Shown: positions 34,318 through 43,377 of the stretch, piece by piece | Layout of the letters: each line of letters starts with the position of its first letter | Numbering within the stretch: the stretch's first letter is position 1 | Origin: Kitasatospora albolonga | Lineage (GTDB): Bacteria; Actinomycetota; Actinomycetes; Streptomycetales; Streptomycetaceae | Direction of reading: 5' to 3' | Assembly: GCA_002082585.1 (NCBI GenBank) | Contig: CP020563.1 | Span: forward strand, 7,496,001-7,560,000 | DNA: 64,000 nucleotides | Made by a program: the position numbers and the translations under genes | The notes under the pieces: model-generated | What the model was told of the DNA's origin: nothing | Database searches by the model: none | Seen by the model: only the letters and a program-made list of their open reading frames with translations

Positions 34318-36290
34318 CCGCCGCCCAGTTGCCACCCGTCGCGCCGGAGGTCACGGCCACGCTGGTGGAGGACCTCTCACCCCGGCTGCGCAAGCGGCTG
34401 GACGCGGCGGTCGCCAAGCTCTCCGCCCGCCCGGCGCACCGAGACGGGGACACGGTGACGATCGCGGTCGACGACGACACCGAACTGCGCCTCCACGCTC
34501 CGGGCGGCGTGGTGGCCACGGTGGACGCCATCACCTGCGGCTGCCTCCTCGCCCCGGCCTGCGTCCACCGCGCTGCCGCCGCCTCCGCCGCCCCTGCGGC
34601 GGACCCGCTCTCCGGACCTGACTCCGACGCGGCCTCCGACCCCGGCTCCGATGCGGCCCCCGGACCCGGCTCCGACGCGGCCTCCGACCCCGGCTCCGTG
34701 GCGGACCCGACCCTCGGAGCCACCCCCGCCACGCCCCGAGAACCCGCCCCCGCACCAGCCCTCACCCTCGCGACGGACTTGGCAGCCCCCGCGCCCACCC
34801 CGGTAGCCCCCGAAGAGGCAACCCCCGCCCAGCGTGAGGCTGCCGCCGCCCTCTGGTCGGTGGGTGCCGCCGTGCTGGAGGCGGGTGTGGACGGGGCCGG
34901 TGCTGTCGCCCAGGCGGCACTGCTGCGCGCCGCGCACACCGCCCGGCTCCGGCAACTGCCGCGCGGCGCGTCCGCCGCGCTGTCCGTCGTCACCCTGCTG
35001 CGCGCGGCCCGCGCCGGGGACCCCTCCTACCGCACCGCCGACCTCGTCACCGCCCTGGCCGAACTCCTGGGCACCGCACACCGCGTGGGTACGGCCACCG
35101 GCGCGGAGCTGGCCGCCGTACGGGGCCGTGCCCGCCGCCCGTACAGCCCGGACGGCTCCCTCCGGCTGTACGGCCTGTTCACCGAACCCGTGGTCACCGA
35201 CTCGGGCCACGGCGGCGCCCGCACCTGGGTCGCCGCCCCCGACGGCCGGCTCTGCACGGTCGGCGACGTGGCACCCGGCGGGGTGGGGCGCGCCCTGGGC
35301 GTGGCCGACCGCACCGTGCGCCTCGGGGACACTGCCCTCACCCACCGCGAGCTGGGCCGGGCGGGCCTCGCGGTCTCCGGGGCGACGGTCTCGCCGGACG
35401 GCCGACTGGGTGCGGGGAAGGGCGTCAAGGCCGTCACCGCCCGGGGCGCGGCCTGGACGGAACCGCCCCTCGCCGCGCTGTGGGAGACACCACCGGCCGA
35501 ACAGGCCGCCCGCGCCCTGCGGTCCGTCTCCCGCTACGCGGAACCGGACGGCGGCGGCAGCGATCTGCTCTTCCTGGACGTCGAAATCCTGGGCGCGGTA
35601 AGGGAGTCGGGCGGCGTCTGTCTGCTCGCGCGGTGCGACGGCGGGGTCCTCGTCCGCCTCGCCGTCGCCGATGACGACCCCGCGCTGGCCCACCGCGACA
35701 ACCTGATGCTCCTGGCCGCGGCGCCGGGGGCGCGGCTGCGGATCATCGGCCGCCTGGTGCCCGCCCCGCACCCCCGGCTGACCCTGCTCGCCTGCTCGCA
35801 CCCCACCGGGGAGTCCACGGTCGACCTCGGCTTCGACCGCCTGCGCCGCGCCGACCTCCCCGATCCGGGCGCCCCCGTCCGCTCCGCCCCGCAGCTGCCC
35901 GGCGGCCCCGGCGCGGGGTCACCCCTCCATCTCCTGGAGCGCCGCGTCGAACAGGCCGTCCCGGCGGGTCGTGCCGCCCTCGGCCTGCTCGGCGATGTCT
36001 CCGCCGAGGCCCGCCGCCTGCGCCGCGCGGGCCTTCCCACGGCGGCTGGTCTGATCACCGCCCTCCGCGCCTCGGCGGCCCGGCGCGAACGCGATCTCTT
36101 CGGCCGTCTCCTCCCCGCCGACACCGACGGCTTCGCCGCCCACTGGCTCGCCGCCGCCCGCTACACGGCCGCCGTCTCCGAGTCCTTGTGCGCGGCGGCC
36201 TGGGAACCGGGACCAAGCCCGGGTTTCTGTACGGACACCCCCACAGAGGTCACCGCCACCACCACCCGACTCGCCGAAAGCCGCCGATGA
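34314..36290 (+). CDS. SWIM zinc-finger protein (YehQ-like)
   Basis: This 658-residue protein carries a SWIM zinc-binding motif, CxC-x5-CxH, with Cys75, Cys77, Cys83 and His85 (ITCGCLLAPACVHR). A disordered Ser/Asp/Ala/Pro insert with repeats of SDAASDPG follows at about 95-165. The C-terminal 450 residues are helical and beta-rich without a recognised catalytic motif. SWIM domains bind DNA or proteins. In E. coli YehQ, a SWIM protein, accompanies the YehL ATPase. Start and stop overlap the neighbouring genes by ATGA. It probably recognises a nucleic acid or protein client for the MoxR/VWA machine; direct evidence is lacking. Confidence 0.88.
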   Translation: MTAAQLPPVAPEVTATLVEDLSPRLRKRLDAAVAKLSARPAHRDGDTVTIAVDDDTELRLHAPGGVVATVDAITCGCLLAPACVHRAAAASAAPAADPLSGPDSDAASDPGSDAAPGPGSDAASDPGSVADPTLGATPATPREPAPAPALTLATDLAAPAPTPVAPEEATPAQREAAAALWSVGAAVLEAGVDGAGAVAQAALLRAAHTARLRQLPRGASAALSVVTLLRAARAGDPSYRTADLVTALAELLGTAHRVGTATGAELAAVRGRARRPYSPDGSLRLYGLFTEPVVTDSGHGGARTWVAAPDGRLCTVGDVAPGGVGRALGVADRTVRLGDTALTHRELGRAGLAVSGATVSPDGRLGAGKGVKAVTARGAAWTEPPLAALWETPPAEQAARALRSVSRYAEPDGGGSDLLFLDVEILGAVRESGGVCLLARCDGGVLVRLAVADDDPALAHRDNLMLLAAAPGARLRIIGRLVPAPHPRLTLLACSHPTGESTVDLGFDRLRRADLPDPGAPVRSAPQLPGGPGAGSPLHLLERRVEQAVPAGRAALGLLGDVSAEARRLRRAGLPTAAGLITALRASAARRERDLFGRLLPADTDGFAAHWLAAARYTAAVSESLCAAAWEPGPSPGFCTDTPTEVTATTTRLAESRR

Positions 36291-37264
36291 GCACCCCGCG
36301 TACGAAGTTCCTCGCCGGTGCGGCGGCCGTCGCCCTCCTCGTGGGCGGCGGCGCACTCGCCCTGTCCCTGCGCGGGGGCGACGAGGCCGCCCCGCAGACC
36401 TCCTTCTGCTGGGGCAGCCTCACCCGTGACGACGTCTCCGCGCTCGTCGTGGAACCGCGCGAGCGGTACACGTCCAGGGAGAACGACGCCGCAGAGACCC
36501 TGCTCTCCTTCTGCGATGTGGACAACGAGTTCACGCTGACCATCGAATCCCTGCACTCCGCCGAGAGCGTCTGGGGCACCGCCGACGAGATCGCCGCCGT
36601 GTCCCCGGTCCGTGCCCCGATCCCCGGTGCGCCCGGGTGGGTCAACAGGACGTTCGCAGGGGTCCTGCTGCCCACCGACTGCGCCGACGCCCTGGCCAAG
36701 TCCGCGCCCTATCTCCAGATCCAGGCGACGAACGACCAGGAGGAGACCTGGCGGAACGGCGCCCTGCAGAAGCGGATGGCCGCCGTCCTCACCACCGCCG
36801 CCGACCGGCTGGCCGGGACACTGGGCTGCTCCGGCACCGCCCCCAGGACCTCGCCGGGGACCGCCCCGCCCGTGCTCGAGCACGAGGCGATGGACCCCAC
36901 CCGGGCGTGCGGCATCAAGGGCTTCGCCCCGCTGAAGGCATCGGCCACCGCCGGATTCACCCAGGCCGTCACCGAGGGCGACTTCCGCCTGTGGAGCTGC
37001 GCTCTCGGCTCCTCGGACGAGGACCGGCACAGCCTCGTCCACTTCACCGTCACCCAGGAACCCGCCCTGGTCGAGCGGCACCGCGCCGACAACAAGGACC
37101 GGTCCGCCCTGCTGACCTGCGCGGGCAGGCCGACGCTGGTCCAGGTCGGGCACTTCTACGGGCTGAAGGAGAGTCCCGGCCGCGACGACCTCCGTCCGGA
37201 CGCCGACCTGCTGACCGGCCTGACCGACGCGGTCGCCGACCAGGCCGGTTGCGAGCGGGAGTGA
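36287..37264 (+). CDS. Membrane-anchored exported protein, last gene of the MoxR/VWA operon
   Basis: This 325-residue protein has a positively charged start and one hydrophobic segment (about 9-27, FLAGAAAVALLVGGGALAL), then a hydrophilic domain expected outside the membrane. There is no lipobox, so it is probably anchored by the segment. It contains seven or so cysteines (for example SFCWG, SFCDV, PTDCAD, LGCSG, RACGI, SCALG, LTCAG), suggesting disulfide bonds. It looks internally duplicated: FCWG...DD and ACGIKGF...LWSCALG halves. I do not recognise a family beyond actinobacterial exported proteins. ATG 36287 overlaps the SWIM stop (ATGA), so it belongs to the operon; a longer upstream frame is ignored. 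Confidence 0.85.
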   Translation: MSTPRTKFLAGAAAVALLVGGGALALSLRGGDEAAPQTSFCWGSLTRDDVSALVVEPRERYTSRENDAAETLLSFCDVDNEFTLTIESLHSAESVWGTADEIAAVSPVRAPIPGAPGWVNRTFAGVLLPTDCADALAKSAPYLQIQATNDQEETWRNGALQKRMAAVLTTAADRLAGTLGCSGTAPRTSPGTAPPVLEHEAMDPTRACGIKGFAPLKASATAGFTQAVTEGDFRLWSCALGSSDEDRHSLVHFTVTQEPALVERHRADNKDRSALLTCAGRPTLVQVGHFYGLKESPGRDDLRPDADLLTGLTDAVADQAGCERE

Positions 37265-37272
37265 CCCGTGGG

Positions 37273-37391
37273 AGTGCTGCCAGGGCAGTGAGCGACCCGG
37301 AGCCGCGGAGCGCTGCCAGGGCAGTGGGGCGCCCCCCCAGAGCCGCGGAGCGCTATCAGGGCAGCGAGCCTCCCAGAGTTGCGGAGTGCTA
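37273..37391 (+). repeat. Imperfect 36-40 bp tandem repeat, three and a half copies
   Basis: Units begin at 37273, 37309, 37349 and 37385 and share AGYGCTRYCAGGGCAG...AGCCGCGG. Most carry the small dyad CTGCCAGGGCAG. They fill the space between two convergent genes, and the last partial unit runs into the stop codon of the anti-sigma-like gene. They may act together as a terminator. Confidence 0.85.
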
Positions 37392-37883
37392 CCAGGACAC
37401 CTGACCGGCCGGATCGCCGTGCGGATCGTCGAGCAGCGACATCTGCACGCGGACGCGCTTGCCCACCGGCTCGCGGCGCACCTCGAAGCTCCGGCAGACC
37501 ATGAGGACGATCTCCAGACCGTGCTGCCCGGCCCGCCGGGGGTCGGCCTGGGAGGCGGCGGGGAGCACCGAGCCCGAGTCCCACATGGTGATGGTCAGCA
37601 GGTCCTCGTCCGCTTCCAGGTCCAGCAGGCACGGGCCCGGCGCGTACTTGCAGACATTGGTGGCCAGCTCGCTCACCACCAGTTGCGCGACATCCATCGC
37701 CCGCGCCGATACGGGCAGACCGTGCAGTGAGCGGGCGTCGGCGAGGAACTCCCGTACGAAGCCCCGGGCACGGGCGATCTCGCCCGAACCCATGTCGTAC
37801 GCGGCGCTGTCCCGCACGGCGCCCGTGCTGCCGGTCTCCGGCCGGTCCTGCCCGGTCCCGCGGCTCTCCATCAGCTGTTCCAT
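37389..37883 (-). CDS. Anti-sigma-type ATP-binding regulator (HATPase_c_2, RsbW-like)
   Basis: This 164-residue protein has the serine-kinase/anti-sigma HATPase fold: an N-box in VSELATNVCKYAPG, a G1-like ITMWDSG and a short second glycine segment, GQHGLEIVLMVC. Such small proteins are very numerous in Streptomyces and bind sigma factors or anti-anti-sigma proteins. No partner gene is adjacent. ATG 37883 is preceded by GGGGGA; ATG 37871 is a possible alternative. Confidence 0.88.
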   Translation of the reverse strand: MEQLMESRGTGQDRPETGSTGAVRDSAAYDMGSGEIARARGFVREFLADARSLHGLPVSARAMDVAQLVVSELATNVCKYAPGPCLLDLEADEDLLTITMWDSGSVLPAASQADPRRAGQHGLEIVLMVCRSFEVRREPVGKRVRVQMSLLDDPHGDPAGQVSW

Positions 37884-37984
37884 GACCCGTCCCCCGCCGG
37901 GACAGCTGCCCCGCGCAACTGTCGCAGCACCCGTCTACCCCCGGCCGAACCGTTCAGACCTGATCCGGGCGAACATTTTCGGCT

Positions 37985-38066
37985 CGCGGACGACCGCTCC
38001 TTCCGGCCTGCGGATGACCGCTCACCCGGTCCGCGGAGGACCACCCCCGGTCCGCCGATGACCGCC
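37985..38066 (+). repeat. Degenerate tandem repeat upstream of phospholipase C
   Basis: Four imperfect units of about 20-25 bp share GCGGAtGACCGCtC...CGGTCC. They lie in the 298-bp gap between the divergent anti-sigma-like and phospholipase genes. Between them and the phospholipase start, GTTC-containing words occur at 38121, 38144 and 38154. Confidence 0.6.
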
Positions 38067-38181
38067 CTTGACGGGCCGTACCCTCCGCATTCACCGGCCC
38101 GTCACGGCCTCTTCCTTTCTGTTCGATTCTCTTGGAACATTCTGTTCGCTTCTGTTCCCCCCACTCCAAGAGGCCCCACGC

Positions 38182-40242
38182 ATGAGTGAGATGAATCGGC
38201 GCCGCTTTCTCCAGCTCGCCGGTGCGACCGCGGGATTCACCGCCCTGTCGGGCAGCATCGACCGCGCTGCCGCGATCCCCGCCCACCGGGCCGCCGGGAC
38301 GATCGAGGATGTCGAGCACATCGTCGTACTGATGCAGGAGAACCGCTCCTTCGACCACTACTTCGGGGCGATGAAAGGGGTCCGCGGCTTCGGCGACCCC
38401 CGGCCCGTGACCCTGCCGAGCGGAAAGCCCGTCTGGCACCAGGCCGACGCGGCGGGCAAGGTGACGCTGCCGTTCCACCCGACCGCCGACGACCTGGGCA
38501 TGCAGTTCCTCCAGGGCCTCAACCACGACTGGCCGGGCGGCCAACGGGCGTACAACGGAGGCCGTTACGACCGGTGGATACCGGCCAAGACCCCCACCAC
38601 CATGGCCTACCTCACCCGTGAGGACATCCCCTTCCACTACGCGCTCGCCGACCGCTTCACCATCTGCGACGCCTACCACTGCTCCTTCATCGGGGCCACC
38701 GACCCCAACCGCTACTACCTCTGGTCCGGTTACACCGGCAACGACGGGGCGGGCGGCGGCCCGGTGCTCGGCAACGAGGAGCAGGGCTACGGCTGGCGGA
38801 CGTACCCCGAGCGGCTGGAGGAGGCCGGGATCTCCTGGAAGGTCTACCAGGACATCGGTGACGGGCTGGACGCGGCGGGCCACTGGGGCTGGATCAACGA
38901 CGCCTACCGGGGCAACTACGGCTGCAACTCGCTCCTCTACTTCCACAACTACCGCAACGCCAAGCCCGGCGACCCGCTGTACGAGAAGGCGCGCACCGGC
39001 ACCGACGTGTCGGCCGGCGGCGGTTACTTCGACGCGATCGCCGCCGACGTACAGGCCGGGAAGCTGCCGCAGATCTCCTGGGTCGCGGCCCCCGAGGCGT
39101 TCAGCGAGCACTCCAACTTCCCCTCCAACTACGGCGCCTGGTACATCGCGGGGCTGCTCGACGCCCTCACCTCCGACCCCGAGGTGTGGAGCCGTACCGC
39201 CCTGTTCATCACGTACGACGAGAACGACGGCTTCTTCGACCACGTCGTCCCGCCCTACCCGCCGTCGTCCGCCGCCCAGGGCCTCTCCACGGCCGACACC
39301 ACCACGGAGATCCACCCGGGCGGACCCTCGTACGGCCCCGGTCCCTACGGGCTCGGCCCGCGCGTACCGATGTTCGTCATTTCGCCCTGGAGCACCGGCG
39401 GTTACGTCTGTTCCGAGGTCTTCGACCACACCTCCGTGCTCCAGTTCATGGAGCAGCGCTTCGGTGTGCACGAGCCGAACATCTCGCCCTGGCGGCGGGC
39501 GGTCTGCGGCGACCTCACCTCCGCCTTCGACTTCGGCCGCACCGAACCCGCCCCCGACGACCTGCCGGACACCTCCGCGTATGAGCCCCCGGACCGCGAG
39601 CGCCACCCCGACTACCGGCCCACCCCGCCGGCGGTCGGCACCATGCCCGTACAGGAACCGGGCAGCCGCCCCACCCGGCCGCTCCCGTACGAGCCGTACG
39701 TCGACGGGGCGGTCGACCCGGCCACCGGGAGGATCGCGCTCACGTTCAGCCCCGGTACGGCCGTCGGCGCGCAGTTCTACGTCACCTCCGGCAACCGCAC
39801 CGACGCCCCCTGGACGTACACGGCGGGCGCGGGCAGGACGCTCACCGACAGGTGGAACTCCGCCTACTCCGGCGGCAGCCACGACCTCACCGCGCACGGC
39901 CCGAACGGTTTCCTGCGGACGTTCCGGAGCCCGGGAACCACCGCCGGGCCCGAGGTCACCGCGCGCCACAACGCCACCAGCGGCAACCTGGACCTCACCC
40001 TCACCAACTCCGGTGCCACGGACGCCGTCCTGACGATCACCAACGCCTACGGGGGAGCGGCGCAGACGGTCACCGTACGGCCGGGGTCCACGGTGTCGCG
40101 CACGGTGGACCTGCGGGCGGGGCGGCGCTGGTACGACGTGTCCGTCACCGTCGGCGGCGAGCCGGGATTCCTGCGCCGGTTCGCGGGCCATGTCGAGACG
40201 GGAGCCGCGGGAGTCAGCGACCCGGCGACGGCCACGGGCTGA
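38182..40242 (+). CDS. Secreted phosphocholine-specific phospholipase C (Tat-exported)
   Basis: This 686-residue protein begins with a twin-arginine signal, NRRRFLQLAG, followed by a hydrophobic stretch and an Ala-rich cleavage region near 32. The catalytic domain of the phosphoesterase family starts with HIVVLMQENRSFDHYFG, then SFIGATDPNRYYLWSG and later YDENDGFFDHV. The C-terminal third (about 500-670) holds two repeated beta domains typical of bacterial non-haemolytic phospholipase C. It should hydrolyse phosphatidylcholine or sphingomyelin outside the cell. ATG 38182 follows AAGAGG; ATG 38191 is possible. Confidence 0.93.
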   Translation: MSEMNRRRFLQLAGATAGFTALSGSIDRAAAIPAHRAAGTIEDVEHIVVLMQENRSFDHYFGAMKGVRGFGDPRPVTLPSGKPVWHQADAAGKVTLPFHPTADDLGMQFLQGLNHDWPGGQRAYNGGRYDRWIPAKTPTTMAYLTREDIPFHYALADRFTICDAYHCSFIGATDPNRYYLWSGYTGNDGAGGGPVLGNEEQGYGWRTYPERLEEAGISWKVYQDIGDGLDAAGHWGWINDAYRGNYGCNSLLYFHNYRNAKPGDPLYEKARTGTDVSAGGGYFDAIAADVQAGKLPQISWVAAPEAFSEHSNFPSNYGAWYIAGLLDALTSDPEVWSRTALFITYDENDGFFDHVVPPYPPSSAAQGLSTADTTTEIHPGGPSYGPGPYGLGPRVPMFVISPWSTGGYVCSEVFDHTSVLQFMEQRFGVHEPNISPWRRAVCGDLTSAFDFGRTEPAPDDLPDTSAYEPPDRERHPDYRPTPPAVGTMPVQEPGSRPTRPLPYEPYVDGAVDPATGRIALTFSPGTAVGAQFYVTSGNRTDAPWTYTAGAGRTLTDRWNSAYSGGSHDLTAHGPNGFLRTFRSPGTTAGPEVTARHNATSGNLDLTLTNSGATDAVLTITNAYGGAAQTVTVRPGSTVSRTVDLRAGRRWYDVSVTVGGEPGFLRRFAGHVETGAAGVSDPATATG

Positions 40243-40277
40243 ACGTACGGGCTGGACGCGCATGCTCCGTGCGACGG

Positions 40278-40314
40278 GAGCCGGGCGGGACCTCGATCCG
40301 GTCCCGCCCGGCTC
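40278..40314. terminator. Strong bidirectional terminator
   Basis: GAGCCGGGCGGGACC at 40278-40292 pairs perfectly with 40300-40314, a 15-bp stem with a seven-base loop. It lies between the convergent phospholipase and DUF2510 genes and fills most of the gap. Confidence 0.88.
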
Positions 40315-40334
40315 TCCTGCCGTACGCGGTGGGC

Positions 40335-41255
40335 TCAGGCGGCTCCGCCGTTGCCCGCGCCCGCACCTGGAGCCGCCTTGATGCCCCGGACGATCTCGTC
40401 CATGACGGACAGCTTCGGCGCGTCCTTGTTGATGTCGAAACCGGACCGGACCACGACGAGCATGTCCTTGGAGGCGGGGGAGGGGAACACCAGCGATTCC
40501 ACGTAACCGTCGTCGCCCTTCTCCGTCACCACCTTCCAGCGCACCGCGTAGCCCTGCCTGCCCGCCACGGTAACCGGGCCGGACTTCAGCTCCTCGTGCG
40601 AGGTGAGCTTCCCGTAGGCGTCCCCGCCGTAGGACTCCTCGGCGTTGACGGCGATGTCCTTCTTGGCCGCCTCCTCAGGAGTTCCGGCCGTCAGCTTCAG
40701 GGCCACGGCAGGGGCCGAGAACACCCCTCCCCGTACGCACGTCTTGCTGGAACCGCCGGGGCAGGGGTGCTCACCCGTCGTCAGACCGGCGCCGATCGGT
40801 GCCGACTTGCCCGTCCACCCCTTGGGCACCGGCATGCTGATCCCGGCGGCCAGGTCCGTCGCGTAGCCCGGTTCCTCCGGCGGCATCTGCTCGCCGGGGT
40901 GCCCGCTGCCCCCGTTCTCCTCGTCGCCGCCCTCGTTCCCGCCGTCCTTGTTCCCGCCGTCCGGTGCGCCGGACCCGCCGGGGGCGGACGGGGTGGCGGA
41001 CGGTGAGGAGGCCGCCGTGCCCGGCCGCCCGCCGTCGTCCTCACCCAGCAGGTAGATCCCGCCCCCGATCGCGGCGAGCACCAGGGCGCCGACGGTCACG
41101 CCGACGCCGATACGGATTCCGCGCCGACGGACCGCGACGGGCGACGGGCGGACATGGCCGGTCCACTGCGCTCCGTCCCACCAGCGTTCCTGGGCGGGGC
41201 CTTTACCTGAATGCCCGGGGTCTGGGTGCCAGCCGGGCGGGGTCATGTGGGTCAC
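40335..41255 (-). CDS. DUF2510 membrane-anchored protein
   Basis: This 306-residue protein starts with a DUF2510 motif (PPGWHPDPGHSGKGPAQERWWDGAQWTGH), followed by one membrane segment (about 48-70, GIRIGVGVTVGALVLAAIGGGIYLL). A disordered Gly/Asn/Glu/Ser linker (about 75-130) and an extracellular domain follow (ISMPVPKGWTG, later SLVFPSPASKDMLVVVRSG). DUF2510 proteins are common in actinobacteria and have no settled function. GTG 41255 has AAGG five to eight bases upstream; ATG 41246 is an alternative without its own ribosome site. Confidence 0.88.
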   Translation of the reverse strand: MTHMTPPGWHPDPGHSGKGPAQERWWDGAQWTGHVRPSPVAVRRRGIRIGVGVTVGALVLAAIGGGIYLLGEDDGGRPGTAASSPSATPSAPGGSGAPDGGNKDGGNEGGDEENGGSGHPGEQMPPEEPGYATDLAAGISMPVPKGWTGKSAPIGAGLTTGEHPCPGGSSKTCVRGGVFSAPAVALKLTAGTPEEAAKKDIAVNAEESYGGDAYGKLTSHEELKSGPVTVAGRQGYAVRWKVVTEKGDDGYVESLVFPSPASKDMLVVVRSGFDINKDAPKLSVMDEIVRGIKAAPGAGAGNGGAA

Positions 41256-41355
41256 GGGTGCACCTTATGCGGGCCGGGTGAGAATCGTATGAACCGACCA
41301 CGGTGTGACGGTCGGTGCGGCAGCTTCCGCGACGGCCCGTGCGACGGCGGTACGG

Positions 41356-42072
41356 TCACGGTTCGATCAGGCCCGCGCGGATCGCGTACCGGGTGAGCTC
41401 CAGCCGGTCGCGCAGCCCGAGCTTCTGGAGCAGATTGGCCCGGTGCCGCTCCACCGTCTTGACGCTGATGACCAGCAGCTCGGCGATCTCCTTGGAGGAG
41501 TGTCCCTCCGCGACCAGTTTGAGGATCTCCTCCTCGCGTTCGGTGATCGCCCGGGCCGGCAGGTCCTCGCCCTCCCTGGCCCGGTCGAGGAAGTTCCGGA
41601 TGAGCGCGGTGACCGCCCCCGGGTAGAGGAACGGCTCGTCGCGCATCGCCGCCCGGCATGCCTCGACCAGGTCCCGGTCGGCGACGGACTTGAGGACGTA
41701 CCCGGCCGCGCCCGCCTTCAGCGCCTCGAAGAAGTACTGCTCGTTGTCGTACATCGTGAGCATCAGGATGCGCAGGCCCGGCAGGACCCGGGACAGCTCG
41801 CGCGCCGCCTGGAGGCCCGTCAGCCGGGGCATCGCGATGTCGAGGATGGCCAGATCCGGCCGTTCGGCGCGGGCCATCTCGATGGCCTCGGCACCGTCGC
41901 CCGCCTCGGCCACGACCGTGAGGTCCGGTTCGCCGTCGAGGATCAGCCGGACCCCCCGGCGTACCAGGGCATGGTCGTCCGCCAGCAGAATCCGGGTCGG
42001 TGCGGCGGAGGGCCGGGACGGAGCCGGGGCCGGGGAGGAGTGAGGGGGAGGGAAGGAGGAGGAGTGGGGCAT
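41356..42072 (-). CDS. NarL/LuxR-family response regulator
   Basis: This 238-residue protein has a receiver domain (about 26-145) with the acidic pair ADD and phospho-acceptor Asp78 in LAILDIAMP, and a LuxR helix-turn-helix (about 172-225, ITEREEEILKLVAEGHSSKEIA...VKTVERHRANLLQKL). The Pro/Ser-rich first 25 residues are variable. ATG 42072 follows the sensor kinase stop by two bases, so the pair is co-translated. Targets are not shown in the window. Confidence 0.95.
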   Translation of the reverse strand: MPHSSSFPPPHSSPAPAPSRPSAAPTRILLADDHALVRRGVRLILDGEPDLTVVAEAGDGAEAIEMARAERPDLAILDIAMPRLTGLQAARELSRVLPGLRILMLTMYDNEQYFFEALKAGAAGYVLKSVADRDLVEACRAAMRDEPFLYPGAVTALIRNFLDRAREGEDLPARAITEREEEILKLVAEGHSSKEIAELLVISVKTVERHRANLLQKLGLRDRLELTRYAIRAGLIEP

Positions 42073-42074
42073 GG

Positions 42075-43028
42075 TCAGCGGCTTCCGTTCCGGACGGGCA
42101 CATCGAGACGTACTTCGGTACCGCCCTGCGGGCCCGGGCCGATGAACAGCTCGGCGCCGATCAGCAGGGCGCGCTCGCGCATACCGCGCAGCCCCGCGCC
42201 CTCGAGGGCGTCCCCGAGCCCCCGGCCGTCGTCCCGGATGCGCAGCTCCACCCCGCACGGACTGCGGAGCAGCGAGAGTTCGACCCGTGAGGCACGGGCG
42301 TGGCGGACCGTGTTGGTGAGCGCCTCCTGGGCGATCCGGTAGACCACCAGCTCGGCCTCGGCGTCCAGCTCGGGGAGGTCCTTGCCCGTCTGCCGGCGGA
42401 TCGTCAGCCCGTCCGGCTTCGGGGTCTCGGTGATGAGGGCCGTGAGCGCGCTGACCAGCCCCAGCTCCTCCAGCACCCCGGGGCGCAGCCTGCGGGCGAT
42501 CCGGCGGATCTCGTCCAGGGAGCCCCGGGTGATTTCCTGGACCTGCCGCAGCTCGTCCCGGAGCGGCTCGGGGGCCTGGTCGGCGACGCGCTTCAGTTCG
42601 AGCAGGACCGCCGTGAGGGTCTGGCCCACCTCGTCGTGGAGCTCCTGGGCCACCCGGCGGCGCTCGGCCTCCTGCGCGGAGAGCGCACGCGCGCTGCTGG
42701 TGGCGCGTTCGGCCTCCAGCCGGTCGAGCATCGTGTTGAACGTCTCGATCAGGGCGGCGATCTCCCCGTGCCCGGCCACCTCGGGGCGCGGGCTCGGGCG
42801 CAGCAGATCGGTCGTGGTCATCGCGCGGGTGACCCGCTGGAGCGGAGAGAGGCCCAGCCGCAGCAGGGCCGCGTTGGCGGCGAGCATGAAGGCGATCCCG
42901 CCGGTCAGGATCATCGCCTCGGTCAGCAGGACCGGCGTGGAGACGGTGATCGGCCCGAGCAGCAGCAGGGCCCCCGCGGCGACCAGCACAGCGGCGTTGA
43001 GCAGGAAGATCCGCCAGAACAGGGACAA
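42075..43028 (-). CDS. Two-component sensor histidine kinase (HisKA_3)
   Basis: The protein has two membrane segments near the N terminus (about 8-25 and 33-55), a HAMP-like stretch (SPLQRVTRAM...FNTMLDRLEAE), the HisKA_3 dimerisation helix with His131 in AQELHDEVGQTL, and an HATPase domain with N-box EALTNTVRHARA, DDGRGLG and GLRGMRERA. It should phosphorylate the adjacent regulator. I prefer TTG 43028 because GGAGG lies ten bases upstream and the protein then begins SLFWRIFLLNAAV, a natural start for this family. The frame extends to ATG 43232, but the extra residues are Pro/Ala-rich and unconserved. Bases 43029-43377 otherwise hold no gene that I can support. Confidence 0.9.
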   Translation of the reverse strand: MSLFWRIFLLNAAVLVAAGALLLLGPITVSTPVLLTEAMILTGGIAFMLAANAALLRLGLSPLQRVTRAMTTTDLLRPSPRPEVAGHGEIAALIETFNTMLDRLEAERATSSARALSAQEAERRRVAQELHDEVGQTLTAVLLELKRVADQAPEPLRDELRQVQEITRGSLDEIRRIARRLRPGVLEELGLVSALTALITETPKPDGLTIRRQTGKDLPELDAEAELVVYRIAQEALTNTVRHARASRVELSLLRSPCGVELRIRDDGRGLGDALEGAGLRGMRERALLIGAELFIGPGPQGGTEVRLDVPVRNGSR

Positions 43029-43377
43029 GGGAGCACGGCCTCCATCGGACGTCGGAAGAGCTGCGGGCGGTGGTGCGCGGGCGTGCGCGGGCGGGGGAGG
43101 GGCTGCGAGTGGTGGTGTGCGGGCGTTGACAGCCTCCACTATCGTCGCTGCGCGCGGGAAACACGCCGTCGCCCGGACGCCTCCGCCCGCCGGGCCGCCA
43201 CCCATCCACGACGCCGCATCTACATGGTGCACGGCCCGGATATGGGTGCTGCCCCCGATGGCCCTTCCCGGTACCCCCGCCGATCATGAGCTCAGGGCCC
43301 CGGGGGCCCTGCCCGTGCCGCATCACGGGGCCGGCGCTGGTGGGACCGAGAGGTCTCCGTACCGGGAGGGAGACACC

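Noticed and set aside
29599..37391. Possible CRISPR array suggested by several tandem repeats
   Set aside because: The repeats are in-frame protein repeats or short degenerate units without regular unique spacers, and no cas genes are present.
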